Shown here: one piece after another, positions 34,427-43,703 of the stretch | Numbering within the stretch: the first letter of the stretch is position 1 | Layout of the letters: each line of letters begins with the position of its first letter | Origin: Armatimonadetes bacterium Uphvl-Ar2 | GTDB taxonomy: Bacteria > Armatimonadota > Fimbriimonadia > Fimbriimonadales > Fimbriimonadaceae | Assembly: GCA_002162095.1 (NCBI GenBank) | Contig: CP021424.1 | Span: 434,001-498,000 of the forward strand | DNA length: 64,000 bases | Direction of reading: 5' to 3' | Made by a program: the position numbers and the translations under genes | Notes under the pieces: model-generated | What the model was told of the DNA's origin: nothing | Seen by the model: only the letters and a program-made list of their open reading frames with translations | Database searches by the model: none

Positions 34427-35382
34427 GTTACCTCTTCGAGCGTTCGGACTTCGCTGAGCTCATCACCGCCACCGGTGACGAAAACGGAATCGGCAACCCT
34501 GGGATTGTCGAGAAGGACTACTTCGTCACCGAGGCGCTCCGGCTCATCGCCCGAGACTTTGGCGACGTTGTCATCTTCAAGGGAGGAACGAGCCTTTCGA
34601 AAGGGTGGAAGATCATCAACCGATTCTCGGAGGACATCGACCTCTACGTGGAGCCCGCTGAATCCGACGAGGCAACCCTCGCGAGATTCGAGCAGGTCGC
34701 GGCTATGGTCGCATCGTTTCCTGGATTCGTAGAGAGACTCGGTCGAAAGGAAACGAAAGGAACCTCCTCTTGGACGGAAGAGTTTGTCTACGAGAGCAGG
34801 TTTGACTCCCTGGGAGGCATCCGTCCGGTTGTGTTGCTTGAAGCAGGAATCCAGAGTGCCGACCAGCCGACCGAGTCGCGGCAGCTGAGTTCTCTCATCG
34901 GGGAGATGCTCGATGCACGGAACGTTGATTCCAGCACCGATGACCGGCTGCTCTTCGAAATGCGGCTCCTACACTTTCGACGCACCTTCGTTGAGAAGCT
35001 CTTCACCCTTCACTCACGGGTTGAGCGAGTGATTGCGCAGGGCAAAGAACTTGGACGGGATGCGCGGCACTACTACGACTTGGCGATGCTGCTTGACCAG
35101 CCTCAGACGAAGGCGATGCTTGCGTCCGAAGAATTCAAAGTGATTTGCAGTCAGTATCGAGATCTCACCGCAAAGTTCTATCCGGGCCAGGTGAAGCTCC
35201 TCCCTGATGGCATGGACCTCTCTGGGAGTCCAGCTCTCTTCCCAAGCGCGGAATTGAAGAGAATGCTTTCAGGGGAATATGTTCGGGAAGCCGACACCCT
35301 CTGCTACGGTCCCTATCCAGACTTCGAAGAGATCCTCAAAGGGCTCGAGGGCATTCGAACTTCGCTGCGCATCCACGTCTAG
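34423..35382 (+). CDS. AbiEii-like nucleotidyltransferase toxin
   Basis: About 319 residues. The nucleotidyltransferase site is complete: FKGGTSLSKGW (GSx-like loop) and FSEDIDLYV with the metal-binding Asp pair (about residues 50-73 from GTG). GTG 34423 overlaps the antitoxin stop as GTGA; an in-frame GTG at 34411 is the alternative. AbiEii-type toxins transfer nucleotides (GTP in the original system; tRNA acceptor stems in related MenT toxins), halting growth. Confidence 0.88.
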   Translation: MSYLFERSDFAELITATGDENGIGNPGIVEKDYFVTEALRLIARDFGDVVIFKGGTSLSKGWKIINRFSEDIDLYVEPAESDEATLARFEQVAAMVASFPGFVERLGRKETKGTSSWTEEFVYESRFDSLGGIRPVVLLEAGIQSADQPTESRQLSSLIGEMLDARNVDSSTDDRLLFEMRLLHFRRTFVEKLFTLHSRVERVIAQGKELGRDARHYYDLAMLLDQPQTKAMLASEEFKVICSQYRDLTAKFYPGQVKLLPDGMDLSGSPALFPSAELKRMLSGEYVREADTLCYGPYPDFEEILKGLEGIRTSLRIHV

Positions 35383-35636
35383 CCAACGCAGTCAGTCAGG
35401 CCAAGGGCGCTCCTCTCCCGGGAGGATGCCGATGATGCGCACCAAGTGTTCCCGTGGTCAAGGATGGTAGCGAGCGCCTTCGGCGTCCTTGACCTCGAAA
35501 ACACCCTCGCTGAGGGCAATCTCTTTGCCTCCCGGGAAGGGATCAATTGCGATGCAGTGAGAGCGAGACCTGTAAACAGAACACGTGAGGTGAATCAGCC
35601 TAGAGTGCCCAAGTGCCGCGCCAAGTGCATCGTCGT

Positions 35637-35652
35637 ATCGTGGTATCATGAT
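35637..35652. promoter_or_regulatory. Candidate ArsR operator overlapping the arsR promoter
   Basis: ATCGTG-GTAT-CATGAT is an imperfect dyad (five of six arm positions). The TATCAT box at 35644-35649 lies eight bases before the arsR GTG, so a repressor bound here would block the -10 element. Confidence 0.45.
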
Positions 35653-35657
35653 TTGAC

Positions 35658-36047
35658 GTGAATGACATCGTGCTTCTTGGAAAGGCGCTCTCAGACCCGA
35701 CGCGAGTGCGCATCCTGCATGCGTTACTCCACTCGGATCTGTGCGTCTGCGAGATGGTCGATGCATTGGAACTGGGGCAGAGCACACTCAGTGCTCATCT
35801 CCAGACCATTCGGCAGGCGGGAATCGTCGAGACGTCCCGTCGGCACAAGATGGTGAGCTACTCCTTGGCGGAAGAGGCAAGGCAACTCATTGCCCCGATC
35901 TTTCGGTTAAGTGAACCGGCGCTCTCCGCCGACCATCGCCTCACAAGAGACTGTTCGCGAATCCAAGAAAGGCTCGGATTGAGAAGCCATGGGCAGTGCA
36001 TTTATGGCCCTGGCCAACTCGACAGAGGCGAGGATACGAAGAAATGA
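35658..36047 (+). CDS. ArsR/SmtB family metal-responsive repressor
   Basis: A 129-residue winged-helix repressor starting at GTG. LSDPTRVRILHALL, the metal-site helix DLCVCEMVDAL (ELCVCDL-like, two Cys in alpha3) and QSTLSAHLQTIRQAGIV form the typical ArsR domain. The C-terminal tail has extra Cys residues (DCSRIQ, GQCIYGP). It heads a metal-efflux operon and should repress it until a thiophilic metal or metalloid binds. Its stop overlaps the next ATG. Confidence 0.9.
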   Translation: MNDIVLLGKALSDPTRVRILHALLHSDLCVCEMVDALELGQSTLSAHLQTIRQAGIVETSRRHKMVSYSLAEEARQLIAPIFRLSEPALSADHRLTRDCSRIQERLGLRSHGQCIYGPGQLDRGEDTKK

Positions 36048-36124
36048 ACGAAGAAACATGCCATTGCTGTTCACAGGGATAATGTCCTTGCCCTGAAGAC
36101 TGTCCCGACTGCGACTGTTGCTGA
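36044..36124 (+). pseudogene. Metallothionein-like Cys-rich micro-ORF interrupted by TAA
   Basis: ATG 36044 overlaps the arsR stop in an ATGA. The frame reads MNEETCHCCSQG, then TAA, then CPCPEDCPDCDCC and TGA. Nine Cys in 26 sense codons, six of them after the stop, is far from random. This looks like a small metal-binding protein cut by an in-frame ochre codon, or possibly a 12-residue peptide plus readthrough form. A substitution error in the assembly is the simplest alternative. Confidence 0.5.
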
Positions 36125-36154
36125 TGGTCATCCGTCCCTAAATCTACGCCCCTC

Positions 36155-36610
36155 GTGAACATTTTCAGAAGATCTGTCCAGTCCCTCCTGCTGCACATTG
36201 TTGCGGCGGTGATGGTTCTTGGACAACCTCACGCGTGCAACCCGACCTACGTACGCGACTCTGGGGTCTTGTGCACCGAGTGTCTTGTCATCGATGAACA
36301 TCACTCGGAAGCCGAAGAGTTTGCCGGGCCTCATGGAGATTGTCACGATTGCTGCGAGATCCGAGAGTGCGAGACTCCGCCGACGCTCGAAACACCGGCA
36401 TCAAGCCATCAGCCCACTTTTGAGCTCGCGATTCTGCCAAACCCATTCGTTCTACCGCCACCTATGGGAAGCCGCTTCCCACGGCAAGCTTTTCCGTTCT
36501 CGTGTGGGGCTCCCGCGACCGGACCACCCCTTGTTCATTTATCCCGCGGGCCCCCTGCTCTCCTTTTCGTTCAGCCGTCTGCTGGACGCAAGGTCGAGTC
36601 TTTGGCGTAG
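36155..36610 (+). CDS. Exported Cys-rich protein of the metal operon, unknown family
   Basis: About 151 residues from GTG 36155. An N-terminal hydrophobic segment (LLLHIVAAVMVLGQPHA) acts as signal peptide. The next part has clustered Cys and His: CTECLVIDEHH, GDCHDCCEIREC. The remainder is Pro-rich and of low complexity. Position between arsR and czcC and the Cys pairs suggest periplasmic metal binding. No family was recognised. Confidence 0.65.
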   Translation: MNIFRRSVQSLLLHIVAAVMVLGQPHACNPTYVRDSGVLCTECLVIDEHHSEAEEFAGPHGDCHDCCEIRECETPPTLETPASSHQPTFELAILPNPFVLPPPMGSRFPRQAFPFSCGAPATGPPLVHLSRGPPALLFVQPSAGRKVESLA

Positions 36611-36642
36611 CCGCTCGTTCTCTGCTCCAGCCCTGAAACGCA

Positions 36643-37851
36643 TTGGAGCATCCATTGAAGAGAACACTCATCATTCCTGTATTGCTGGCATCGGCATTTT
36701 GCCAAGCACAAACTCAAATCTCAGCCATTGACGCCCTCAAACTGGCGTCTCAAAACCGTCCCAGTCTTGCGGCATCTCGACTCGGAGTTGAACAAGCTCG
36801 CCTTTCTGCGCGGGCATTGAGCGCACTTCCGCCGCTCAACCTCGCCGCAGGGGCAAGTTCGCGAAGCGAAGTAGGAGCGACAGACCAAGACCTAGCTCTC
36901 ACTCAAGAAATCGACATCTTTGGCAGAAGACGCGCTTCTGGTCGGGTTGGCGAAGCTGACGTACAGCTTGCACTCGCCAGATACCGGAAAGAAGCTGGAT
37001 TGCTGCAATCAGAAGTGCTCACCGCGTTTGCCATCGCCGTTTCTGCCAGCCACCAGAGCGAGGTCGCAGCCGAACTTTTGGTCGTCGCCGAGGGACTCCT
37101 CAACGCCACCAAGCGGCGATTTGATGAAGGGAAGGTCGCAGAGCTTCAGGTGACAAGAGCGACCATCGAGTTTGAGCGAGCGAGGCAGACAAAGGAACTC
37201 AAAGACGCCGACTACCAAGCCGCGATGACAAGGCTGGCAAGCCTACTCGCTGTTCCTCAAGGCGAACTTAGCGTCGTCCCGGACGCCGCCATAGAGCCCG
37301 TTGCGATCCCGAGCATCATGGATCGTCCTGACATTCTAGAAATCAGAGCCGAGGTGGCCAAGGCGTCGGCGGAAGCAGGGTTCGCCAAGGCAACCTCTCG
37401 ACCTGAGTTTAGCCTTCAAGTCGTTCGGTCACCGTGGTCAAACGACCGAGGCTACTTCGTGGGGAGGGCGCAATTCTCATGGAATCTTTGGGACCACGGC
37501 CGAGCACGAAATGAGGTTAGGGCCGCAAACCTCAGGGCTGAAGCAGCAGCCAAGGCACTGTCGGATGCCACCGCTCGGGCCGAGCAAGAACTTGCCGCTG
37601 TCCAGATCGAGTTAGAGTCTCGACAATCGCGAATCAAGAGCTACGAAACGATTCTTGTGTCCGCAAAGGACCTTGTGGTGAAGTCCCAGAAGGGATTTGC
37701 GGAAGGATTCGGAACGCAGGTGGACGTTCTTGAAGCGACCCGGGCGCTTCGAGAGGTAGAGCAGGAACTCGTGGAAGCCAGGCAGCAGCTTGCTTTCGCG
37801 GTGATCAAGCAGTACGAGGCCTCTGGCTACCTTGTCGAGGTGCTCAAGTGA
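36643..37851 (+). CDS. czcC: TolC-family outer-membrane efflux protein (CzcC-like)
   Basis: About 402 residues from TTG 36643; a second TTG at 36655 is possible. It has a signal peptide (IIPVLLASAFCQAQ) and two repeated outer-membrane-factor halves rich in long Ala/Glu coiled-coil helices (ALKLASQNRPSL; LDHAR-type repeats; FAEGFGTQVDVLEATR). It forms the outer-membrane channel of the tripartite CzcCBA pump. It is coupled to czcB by a GTGA overlap. Confidence 0.9.
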   Translation: MEHPLKRTLIIPVLLASAFCQAQTQISAIDALKLASQNRPSLAASRLGVEQARLSARALSALPPLNLAAGASSRSEVGATDQDLALTQEIDIFGRRRASGRVGEADVQLALARYRKEAGLLQSEVLTAFAIAVSASHQSEVAAELLVVAEGLLNATKRRFDEGKVAELQVTRATIEFERARQTKELKDADYQAAMTRLASLLAVPQGELSVVPDAAIEPVAIPSIMDRPDILEIRAEVAKASAEAGFAKATSRPEFSLQVVRSPWSNDRGYFVGRAQFSWNLWDHGRARNEVRAANLRAEAAAKALSDATARAEQELAAVQIELESRQSRIKSYETILVSAKDLVVKSQKGFAEGFGTQVDVLEATRALREVEQELVEARQQLAFAVIKQYEASGYLVEVLK

Positions 37852-39422
37852 AGAAGTTCGTACTCTATCTACTCGCGCTTTTGCTGTTGTCGGGTTGTGG
37901 GAGTAAGAGTGAACCTCCCAAGGTTGACGAACACGGTCATGAGGCGGTAGCGGCAAAGACCGACGAGCACGGACACGAAGAGGAGGGGCACTCCGAAAAT
38001 GAAGTCTCACTGAGCGACGAAGCGAAAGCAATCGCAGGAATCGAAACCACGGCCGTTCGGATGGAACCGTTCCAGCCGATCCTTCAAGTGCCCGGAACCG
38101 TCTCCAGTACTGATAAGGGAAAGGCGGTCGTCACCCCACCAGTTGCGGGACGAGTCGTCTCGATTTCGGCGCGCCTAGGCGACACCGTGCGTCAAGGCCA
38201 GTCACTTGCGACCATCGAGTCTCCCGAACTCTCCCAGGCTTGGTCAGCGATAGCCGATGCGACTCGGATTAGAGATGCCGCAAAGTCAGACGTCGAGCAA
38301 GCTCGATCTGAAGTTCAGTTGTCGCAGGCAAAACTAAGCGCGGCAAAAACGAACCTATCTCGTCAGCGGCAGTTGGCTCAGGCCGGTGCGTTCAGCCAAG
38401 CTCCAGTCCAGCAGGCGCAGAGCGAGTTGAACGATGCACAAAGCGAACTCCTCAGTATTCAGAAGGAGCAGGCCAGTCACGCGGAGCAAGTGCGAAGGCT
38501 AGAGAATCTCTACCGCGACGGCATCGTTTCGAAATCTGAGTTGGAAGCAGCCCGGCTTGAACTTCAGCAGGACCAAATCAAACTGGACCGAGCCAAGGTC
38601 AGGATCGAAGCGGCAAAGGCAACCTATGAACGCGAGAAAAACATCGCCGCTCGGGGCCTTCTCAACGCGAAGGAACTTCAATCCGCCGAAGCCGAGGTGA
38701 AATCCAGTGAGCTAGAACTCGAACGAGCAAGGCTCAGAGTTCGGGCAGCGGAGTCTTCGCTTGCGAATGCCAACCGGGCGATCAGCAACGCTCAGGCGGT
38801 CTACCGCTCCAATTCTGGAAGCGGTGGAGCGTCGGTGGGCCGAGTATCGTTGGTAGCGCCCATCTCCGGCGTCATCACGCATCTTGATGTCACGAGGGGG
38901 CAAGCGGTTGATCGAACCCAAGTGCTTTTAGAAGTCGAGAACCTCCGCTCGGTTTGGGTAACGGCGAATGTTCCTGAGTCAGAAATTGAGAAAGTTCGCA
39001 AAGGAGCGATGGCAAGACTCTCCGTGGCCTCGCTCCCCAACCGCGAGTTTAAGGCGATCATTCAAGTGGTCGGTACTAGAGTTGACCCGAAAACGCGTTC
39101 AATCCCTGTTCAGTGCCTTGTGACCGAATCAAATGGGCTTCTGAAGCCTGATATGTTTGCCAAGGTCTTCATTGGCGTAGGCCAACCAACCACAAAGCTC
39201 GTGATCCCGAAGTCGGCTCTGGTCATGGAAGGGGGCAAGTCCTTTGTCTTTGCGAAGCATGGCGAAGCCTTCGAAAAGCATGAGGTGGTGCTAGGAGAGC
39301 AAGACGGAAATCGCGTTGTGGTTCTCTCCGGAATTGAGGAAGGCGAGACAATCGCCTCGAAGGGCGCGTTTATCCTGGCCAGCGAGCAGAAGAAATCTGA
39401 ACTCAAGGGGCACGAACACTAA
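37848..39422 (+). CDS. czcB: RND periplasmic adaptor, His-rich (CzcB-like)
   Basis: A 524-residue lipoprotein (lipobox LLSGC, residue 17). Immediately after it comes a His/Glu-rich stretch with repeated DEHGHE motifs, likely binding metal. A lipoyl half ([14 protein letters not shown]), a long alpha hairpin (about 130-310, extra long and coiled-coil), and the second lipoyl half [16 protein letters not shown] follow, then beta-barrel domains. The adaptor is longer than usual because of the extended hairpin. Confidence 0.92.
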   Translation: MKKFVLYLLALLLLSGCGSKSEPPKVDEHGHEAVAAKTDEHGHEEEGHSENEVSLSDEAKAIAGIETTAVRMEPFQPILQVPGTVSSTDKGKAVVTPPVAGRVVSISARLGDTVRQGQSLATIESPELSQAWSAIADATRIRDAAKSDVEQARSEVQLSQAKLSAAKTNLSRQRQLAQAGAFSQAPVQQAQSELNDAQSELLSIQKEQASHAEQVRRLENLYRDGIVSKSELEAARLELQQDQIKLDRAKVRIEAAKATYEREKNIAARGLLNAKELQSAEAEVKSSELELERARLRVRAAESSLANANRAISNAQAVYRSNSGSGGASVGRVSLVAPISGVITHLDVTRGQAVDRTQVLLEVENLRSVWVTANVPESEIEKVRKGAMARLSVASLPNREFKAIIQVVGTRVDPKTRSIPVQCLVTESNGLLKPDMFAKVFIGVGQPTTKLVIPKSALVMEGGKSFVFAKHGEAFEKHEVVLGEQDGNRVVVLSGIEEGETIASKGAFILASEQKKSELKGHEH

Positions 39423-42400
39423 TGCTTGAACGTGCACTTGAATTCAGTCTGAGGCAACGATTCGTCGTCGTGCTCGGAGCGATCTTGCTCGTCATTCTCG
39501 GCATTCTGGCTTGGCCGCAAGTCAACCTCGATGCTGTCCCCGATATAACGACCAACCAGATTTCGATCAACACCGAAACGGGGGGAATGAGCCCCGAGGA
39601 AGTCGAAAAGCTGGTTACCTTTCCAATTGAAACCGCGATGGGAGGGATTCCGGGAGTCGAGCAGGTACGAAGCCTGAGCCAATTCGGTCTCTCCCAAGTC
39701 AACGTGGTATTTCGCGATGATAAGGACATCTACTTTGCCCGTCAGCTTGTCTCCGAACGCCTCAATGGAGTGAAGGATGAACTGCCTGACGGTGTGGGTT
39801 CGCCAACAATGGGACCGGTTTCGACTGGGCTTGGCGATATCTACATGTATGCGATTGAGAGTCCTGATCGGACACCTGCACAGCTACGCGAGCTTCAAGA
39901 CTGGGTCATCGCTCCTCAGCTACGAACCGTTCCTGGAGTAGCCGAAGTGAACGCTACTGATGGCAGTGTGAAGCAATACCAAGTGGTCGTCTCACCCCAA
40001 GCGATGCTTGCAAGGAGCGTCTCGGTTGATGACGTGGTTGCCGCGCTTCAGAACAATAATGAGAACGCCGGTGGGGGTCTCCTCGAACGCAACGGTGAGC
40101 GAGTCCTCATCCGAAGCGTTGGCCTAGCCCAAACCACGTCCGACATCGAGCAGATTGTGGTCAAGTCAGAGGATGGGGTTCCCGTTCTGATCCGCGATGT
40201 GGCAAGCGTGGAACTGGGAGTTCCAGTGCTGACCGGGATCTCGACGAAAGACGGCAAGGAGAGCCTTATGGTCATCGTGATGATGCTCAAGGGTGCGAAT
40301 GGTCAAACCGTTGCCAACGCCGTCAACGAGCGGATCGACGAGATCAAGGGTCAACTCCCGAAAGACATTACGCTAACAACCACTTACGACCGGGCTGAAT
40401 TCGTCGGCGAAGTCTTGCACACCGTTGAAAAGAGCCTGCTGGAAGGGGCGGCTCTCGTCATCATCGTTCTCGTTGTTCTGCTTGGAAACTTCCGAGGAGC
40501 AATCATTGCCGCCATTGCCATCCCGCTCGCCATGCTGTTCGCCGTCCTGGGAATGAAGCAGTTTGGGATCAGTGGCAACCTCATGAGCCTTGGCGCGATT
40601 GACTTTGGAATCATTGTCGATGGCGCGGTGATCATGGTTGAAAACTGCGTTCGGAGGCTCTCGGAAGCTCGGGCGATGCTTGGGCGAACGCTCACGAGAG
40701 AAGAGCATGCGGGAGTCATCAAGCAGGCGACTTCTGAAGTTCGAAAGGTGACGCAGTTTGGCGAGATGATCATTATCGCCACCTTCATCCCAATTCTCGC
40801 GCTTGAAGGCGTGGAGGGCAAGATGTTCAGGCCTATGGCGCTTGTGTTCATTCTGGCGCTGGTCGGCGCGCTCATCCTGTCGCTCACGTTGATTCCCACG
40901 CTGTGCTCACTCTTCTTGAGCCGAGATACTCAGGAGAAGCATAGTCGGCTTCTGGGGTTCTTCGAGAGGCTCTACGCTCCAACCCTCGCCTTTGCCCTCA
41001 AGCGTAGAGTTTGGGTAATTGGAGCAGCTTCGGTTCTCTTGGTTGCCTGTGGCTTTCTCTTTACGCGGATCGGGTCGGAGTTTGTCCCGAAGCTCGATGA
41101 AGGGTCGCTTGTCATTCAGCCGATTCGCGTTCGCACGGTTGACATGGAGCAAACCATCAAACTCGTTACGGCCTATGAGAAGAAGGTTCTGGAAGTCCCG
41201 GAGGTGTTGACGGTCGTGACCCGAACTGGAACCCCAGAGATCGCAACCGACCCGATGCCGCTGAGCTTGAGCGATAGCTTCCTCACGCTGAAGCCGAAAG
41301 CGCAGTGGCGACCAGGCATGACCAAGGAAAAACTCATCGCTGAGCTTCAATCTAAGATTCAGCAAGTCCCCGGGCAGGGCTACAACTTCAGCCAGCCGAT
41401 TGAACTCCGGTTTGCAGAGATCGTATCCGGTGTAAAGGCGGACGTCGGGATCAAGGTGTTCGGCGAGAACCTTGGTGAGCTCAAGGCAAAAGCGGACGAG
41501 ATCGCAGCCCTGATGCAAGATATTCCGGGAGCGACTGACATTGAAGTCGAGCAAGTCGATGACGTACCGGTGTTCCAGATAGACATTGACCGGGAGGCCA
41601 TTGCCCGGCTGGGAATCAGCATCGCGGATATCCAGCACATCGTCTCGGTCGCTCTTGGAGGCGAAGAAGTCGGTCAAATTGTGGAAGGAGATCGTCGGTT
41701 TGGTCTTGCGGTGCGACTGCCCGAAGATATCCGCAACGATCCAGAAGCGATCAAGTCACTGCGAGTTGAGACCCCCACGGGCGGCTCTGTGCCTCTATCG
41801 AGTTTGGCAACGATAGGCGATCGGGTGGCTCCCGCCCAAATTTCGCGGGAAATGGGCAAGCGGCGAGTCGTCGTTACGCTCAACGTTCGGGGTCGCGACC
41901 TTGGCTCGTTCATCGCAGAGGCACAACGCAAGGTGAAGTCCGACCTGAAACTCGATGAAGGGTACTACGTGACCTGGGGTGGGCAGTTTGAGAACCTTCA
42001 GCGGGCCTCCCAACGGCTGACGATTGTTGTGCCGGTTGCGCTGGGGCTCATCTTCGTGCTCTTGTTTTCGACCTTTGGGTCAATGAAGCAGGCTGCGTTG
42101 ATTTTCACTGGCGTGCCGCTCGCGATAACCGGAGGAATCATAGCATTGGCTCTTCGCGGAATGCCTTTTAGCATCACGGCGGGAGTCGGTTTCATTGCGC
42201 TATCTGGGGTTGCGGTTCTCAATGGAGTGGTGATGGTTTCGGCGATCAACCGATTGAGGAGCGAGTCGGGAATGTCGGTCTTGGAAGCCGTCAAGGAGGG
42301 TGCTTCCCAACGACTCCGCCCTGTCCTCATGACTGCCCTCGTCGCAGCACTTGGGTTTATTCCCATGGCGCTGAACACGGGCATCGGGGCAGAGGTTCAG

Positions 42401-42520
42401 CGACCGCTTGCAACCGTTGTGATCGGTGGGATTCTCTCGGCGACTCTGTTGACGCTTGTAGTGTTGCCAGCTCTCTACACCTGGTTTGAAAAGGAAGGAC
42501 CCCCGCCCACAATACACTGA
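39422..42520 (+). CDS. czcA: Heavy-metal efflux RND transporter (CzcA/CusA family)
   Basis: A 1032-residue inner-membrane proton antiporter with about twelve helices. The heavy-metal subfamily signature [15 protein letters not shown] in TM4 (about residues 394-408) carries the proton-relay Asp and Glu. This is the divalent-cation (Zn/Co/Cd) type rather than the Cu/Ag CusA type, which has different residues here. It starts at ATG sharing one base with the czcB stop and ends the operon. Confidence 0.95.
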   Translation: MLERALEFSLRQRFVVVLGAILLVILGILAWPQVNLDAVPDITTNQISINTETGGMSPEEVEKLVTFPIETAMGGIPGVEQVRSLSQFGLSQVNVVFRDDKDIYFARQLVSERLNGVKDELPDGVGSPTMGPVSTGLGDIYMYAIESPDRTPAQLRELQDWVIAPQLRTVPGVAEVNATDGSVKQYQVVVSPQAMLARSVSVDDVVAALQNNNENAGGGLLERNGERVLIRSVGLAQTTSDIEQIVVKSEDGVPVLIRDVASVELGVPVLTGISTKDGKESLMVIVMMLKGANGQTVANAVNERIDEIKGQLPKDITLTTTYDRAEFVGEVLHTVEKSLLEGAALVIIVLVVLLGNFRGAIIAAIAIPLAMLFAVLGMKQFGISGNLMSLGAIDFGIIVDGAVIMVENCVRRLSEARAMLGRTLTREEHAGVIKQATSEVRKVTQFGEMIIIATFIPILALEGVEGKMFRPMALVFILALVGALILSLTLIPTLCSLFLSRDTQEKHSRLLGFFERLYAPTLAFALKRRVWVIGAASVLLVACGFLFTRIGSEFVPKLDEGSLVIQPIRVRTVDMEQTIKLVTAYEKKVLEVPEVLTVVTRTGTPEIATDPMPLSLSDSFLTLKPKAQWRPGMTKEKLIAELQSKIQQVPGQGYNFSQPIELRFAEIVSGVKADVGIKVFGENLGELKAKADEIAALMQDIPGATDIEVEQVDDVPVFQIDIDREAIARLGISIADIQHIVSVALGGEEVGQIVEGDRRFGLAVRLPEDIRNDPEAIKSLRVETPTGGSVPLSSLATIGDRVAPAQISREMGKRRVVVTLNVRGRDLGSFIAEAQRKVKSDLKLDEGYYVTWGGQFENLQRASQRLTIVVPVALGLIFVLLFSTFGSMKQAALIFTGVPLAITGGIIALALRGMPFSITAGVGFIALSGVAVLNGVVMVSAINRLRSESGMSVLEAVKEGASQRLRPVLMTALVAALGFIPMALNTGIGAEVQRPLATVVIGGILSATLLTLVVLPALYTWFEKEGPPPTIH

Positions 42521-42559
42521 CCGAACCGGTCTCGCCTATTGACATCCATAATCAGGTCC

Positions 42560-42592
42560 GCCACCGGGGCTAGTCGTCCTTGACCCGGTGGC
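42560..42592. repeat. Inverted repeat after czcA
   Basis: GCCACCGGG (42560-42568) and CCCGGTGGC (42584-42592) are perfect nine-base arms around 15 bases. It lies between the convergent czc and restriction operons. No T run follows on either strand, so a terminator role is only possible, not shown. Confidence 0.4.
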
Positions 42593-42724
42593 AGATCAAC
42601 ATCCCTTAAAGCTAAGCGCAATCCCAGGGGCAACAGCCGTTCGAGCGAGTACAGGAGCTAACCTGTTCGATTGAGTCGAGATAGAGTATCATAAAGGACG
42701 TTATGAGGCATCAAAGCTTCAGCA

Positions 42725-43132
42725 TCAGTTTATGAAGTTCGATGCGTGGAGGATGTACGTGTCTTTGGTGTTCTGCGCGAGGGATGTCGCCTCGATCTCC
42801 TCGATGTACTCCCGTAGCTTCTCGTCCAGGTCGTCAATCGGGCGAGCTTCTTTCGCGCTCTTGCGCTGTCCAAGTCGCCCCTCGTTAATGGTCAAGCTAT
42901 GGTTATCGGTATAGGCGCAAAGGCAGATTCCCTGCTGCTTGGCCTCCTTTGAGTTTCGGTTGTAGCCGTTCAGCTTCAAAAGCAACTGCTGGATACCAAT
43001 TTGCAACTTGAGCCCCTCTTCAAACGAAAAGAAGAGGTTGATTGCGCGCGGAGTGTTGGCAGGCAATGCCGGACCGATGTGGTGAATCTTAATGGTGCCA
43101 AAGGTGGTCTTGGTCGGAATCTGGCGAGGCAT
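42725..43132 (-). CDS. Small protein of the restriction-like operon, SAM-like C-terminus
   Basis: A 135-residue protein from ATG 43132. The middle has a charged helical region, and the C-terminus IEATSLAQNTKDTYILHASNFI resembles the first helices of the core-binding (SAM-like) domain of tyrosine recombinases, but the domain stops there. It is the last gene of the operon, 46 bases after the metallopeptidase gene. Function is not recognised; DNA binding is a guess from the C-terminus. Confidence 0.6.
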   Translation of the reverse strand: MPRQIPTKTTFGTIKIHHIGPALPANTPRAINLFFSFEEGLKLQIGIQQLLLKLNGYNRNSKEAKQQGICLCAYTDNHSLTINEGRLGQRKSAKEARPIDDLDEKLREYIEEIEATSLAQNTKDTYILHASNFIN

Positions 43133-43178
43133 GGCCGAGGAGTCTACCGGGGACCAGTTCAGCCCATCAAACGCAAAA

Positions 43179-43703
43179 CTACGCTTGGACCCTTCTCGGA
43201 ATCTCGCGCCAGCCCCTCCGCACGTAAGTCCTCTCGTTGTCACTGTCGATGCTCAAGTACCAGCCAAGCTCATCCCAAATCCAAGTCCAGGCCTCCAACT
43301 TCTCTGGACATCGTTCTCGCTCCAGCTCCCTGAATGCCGGAGGGTGAGAGACACTCTTCCCCTCGATGATTTCTGGCCGCGCAACTAGGTGGAGCAGTTC
43401 GTGCGTGGCAATCAGTTTCATCACCGCCAGTGGCGTTTGGGGGTCGTTGAGGAGGGAGTGGATCAGCACGGTTCCGCTGCCTTCGTCATCGTAGAGGATG
43501 CAAGCCAGAGGCGAAATGTCTCCAATGAAGCAAGGAACCGGGGCCGTAACCTCGGGCACCCGCTCTATCCTCATTTGCTCAAGCACTTCGGACGGATCAA
43601 ACGTGGTGAGGGGGAGTTCAGGCCGGTCGCGCACCTGGCGCAGGGCTCGTTCGGCGCGCGCTCCCTTCCAGATCACACGTCCCCGCGCTGGCGCTTGGAC
43701 CAC
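43179..43703 (-). CDS. HExxH zinc metallopeptidase-like protein
   Basis: A 174-residue protein. The zinc motif is ATHELLHLVARP (about residues 99-110) with a third likely ligand His 15 residues on in SVSHPPAFRELE, and a Trp-rich C-terminus (AWTWIWDELGWYL). The pattern resembles SprT/WLM-type minimal peptidases. Its start lies 31 bases inside the methyltransferase gene, so it is translated in the same operon. A protease in a restriction operon could act as activator or suicide effector, but that is inference. Confidence 0.72.
   Translation of the reverse strand: MVQAPARGRVIWKGARAERALRQVRDRPELPLTTFDPSEVLEQMRIERVPEVTAPVPCFIGDISPLACILYDDEGSGTVLIHSLLNDPQTPLAVMKLIATHELLHLVARPEIIEGKSVSHPPAFRELERERCPEKLEAWTWIWDELGWYLSIDSDNERTYVRRGWREIPRRVQA

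Noticed and set aside
35458-35787. Minus-strand frame before and into arsR, with a protein-like tail around FPGGKEIALSEGVFEV
   Set aside because: It overlaps arsR antisense and shows no family match. The tail could be a fragment of a lost gene, but that is not supportable.
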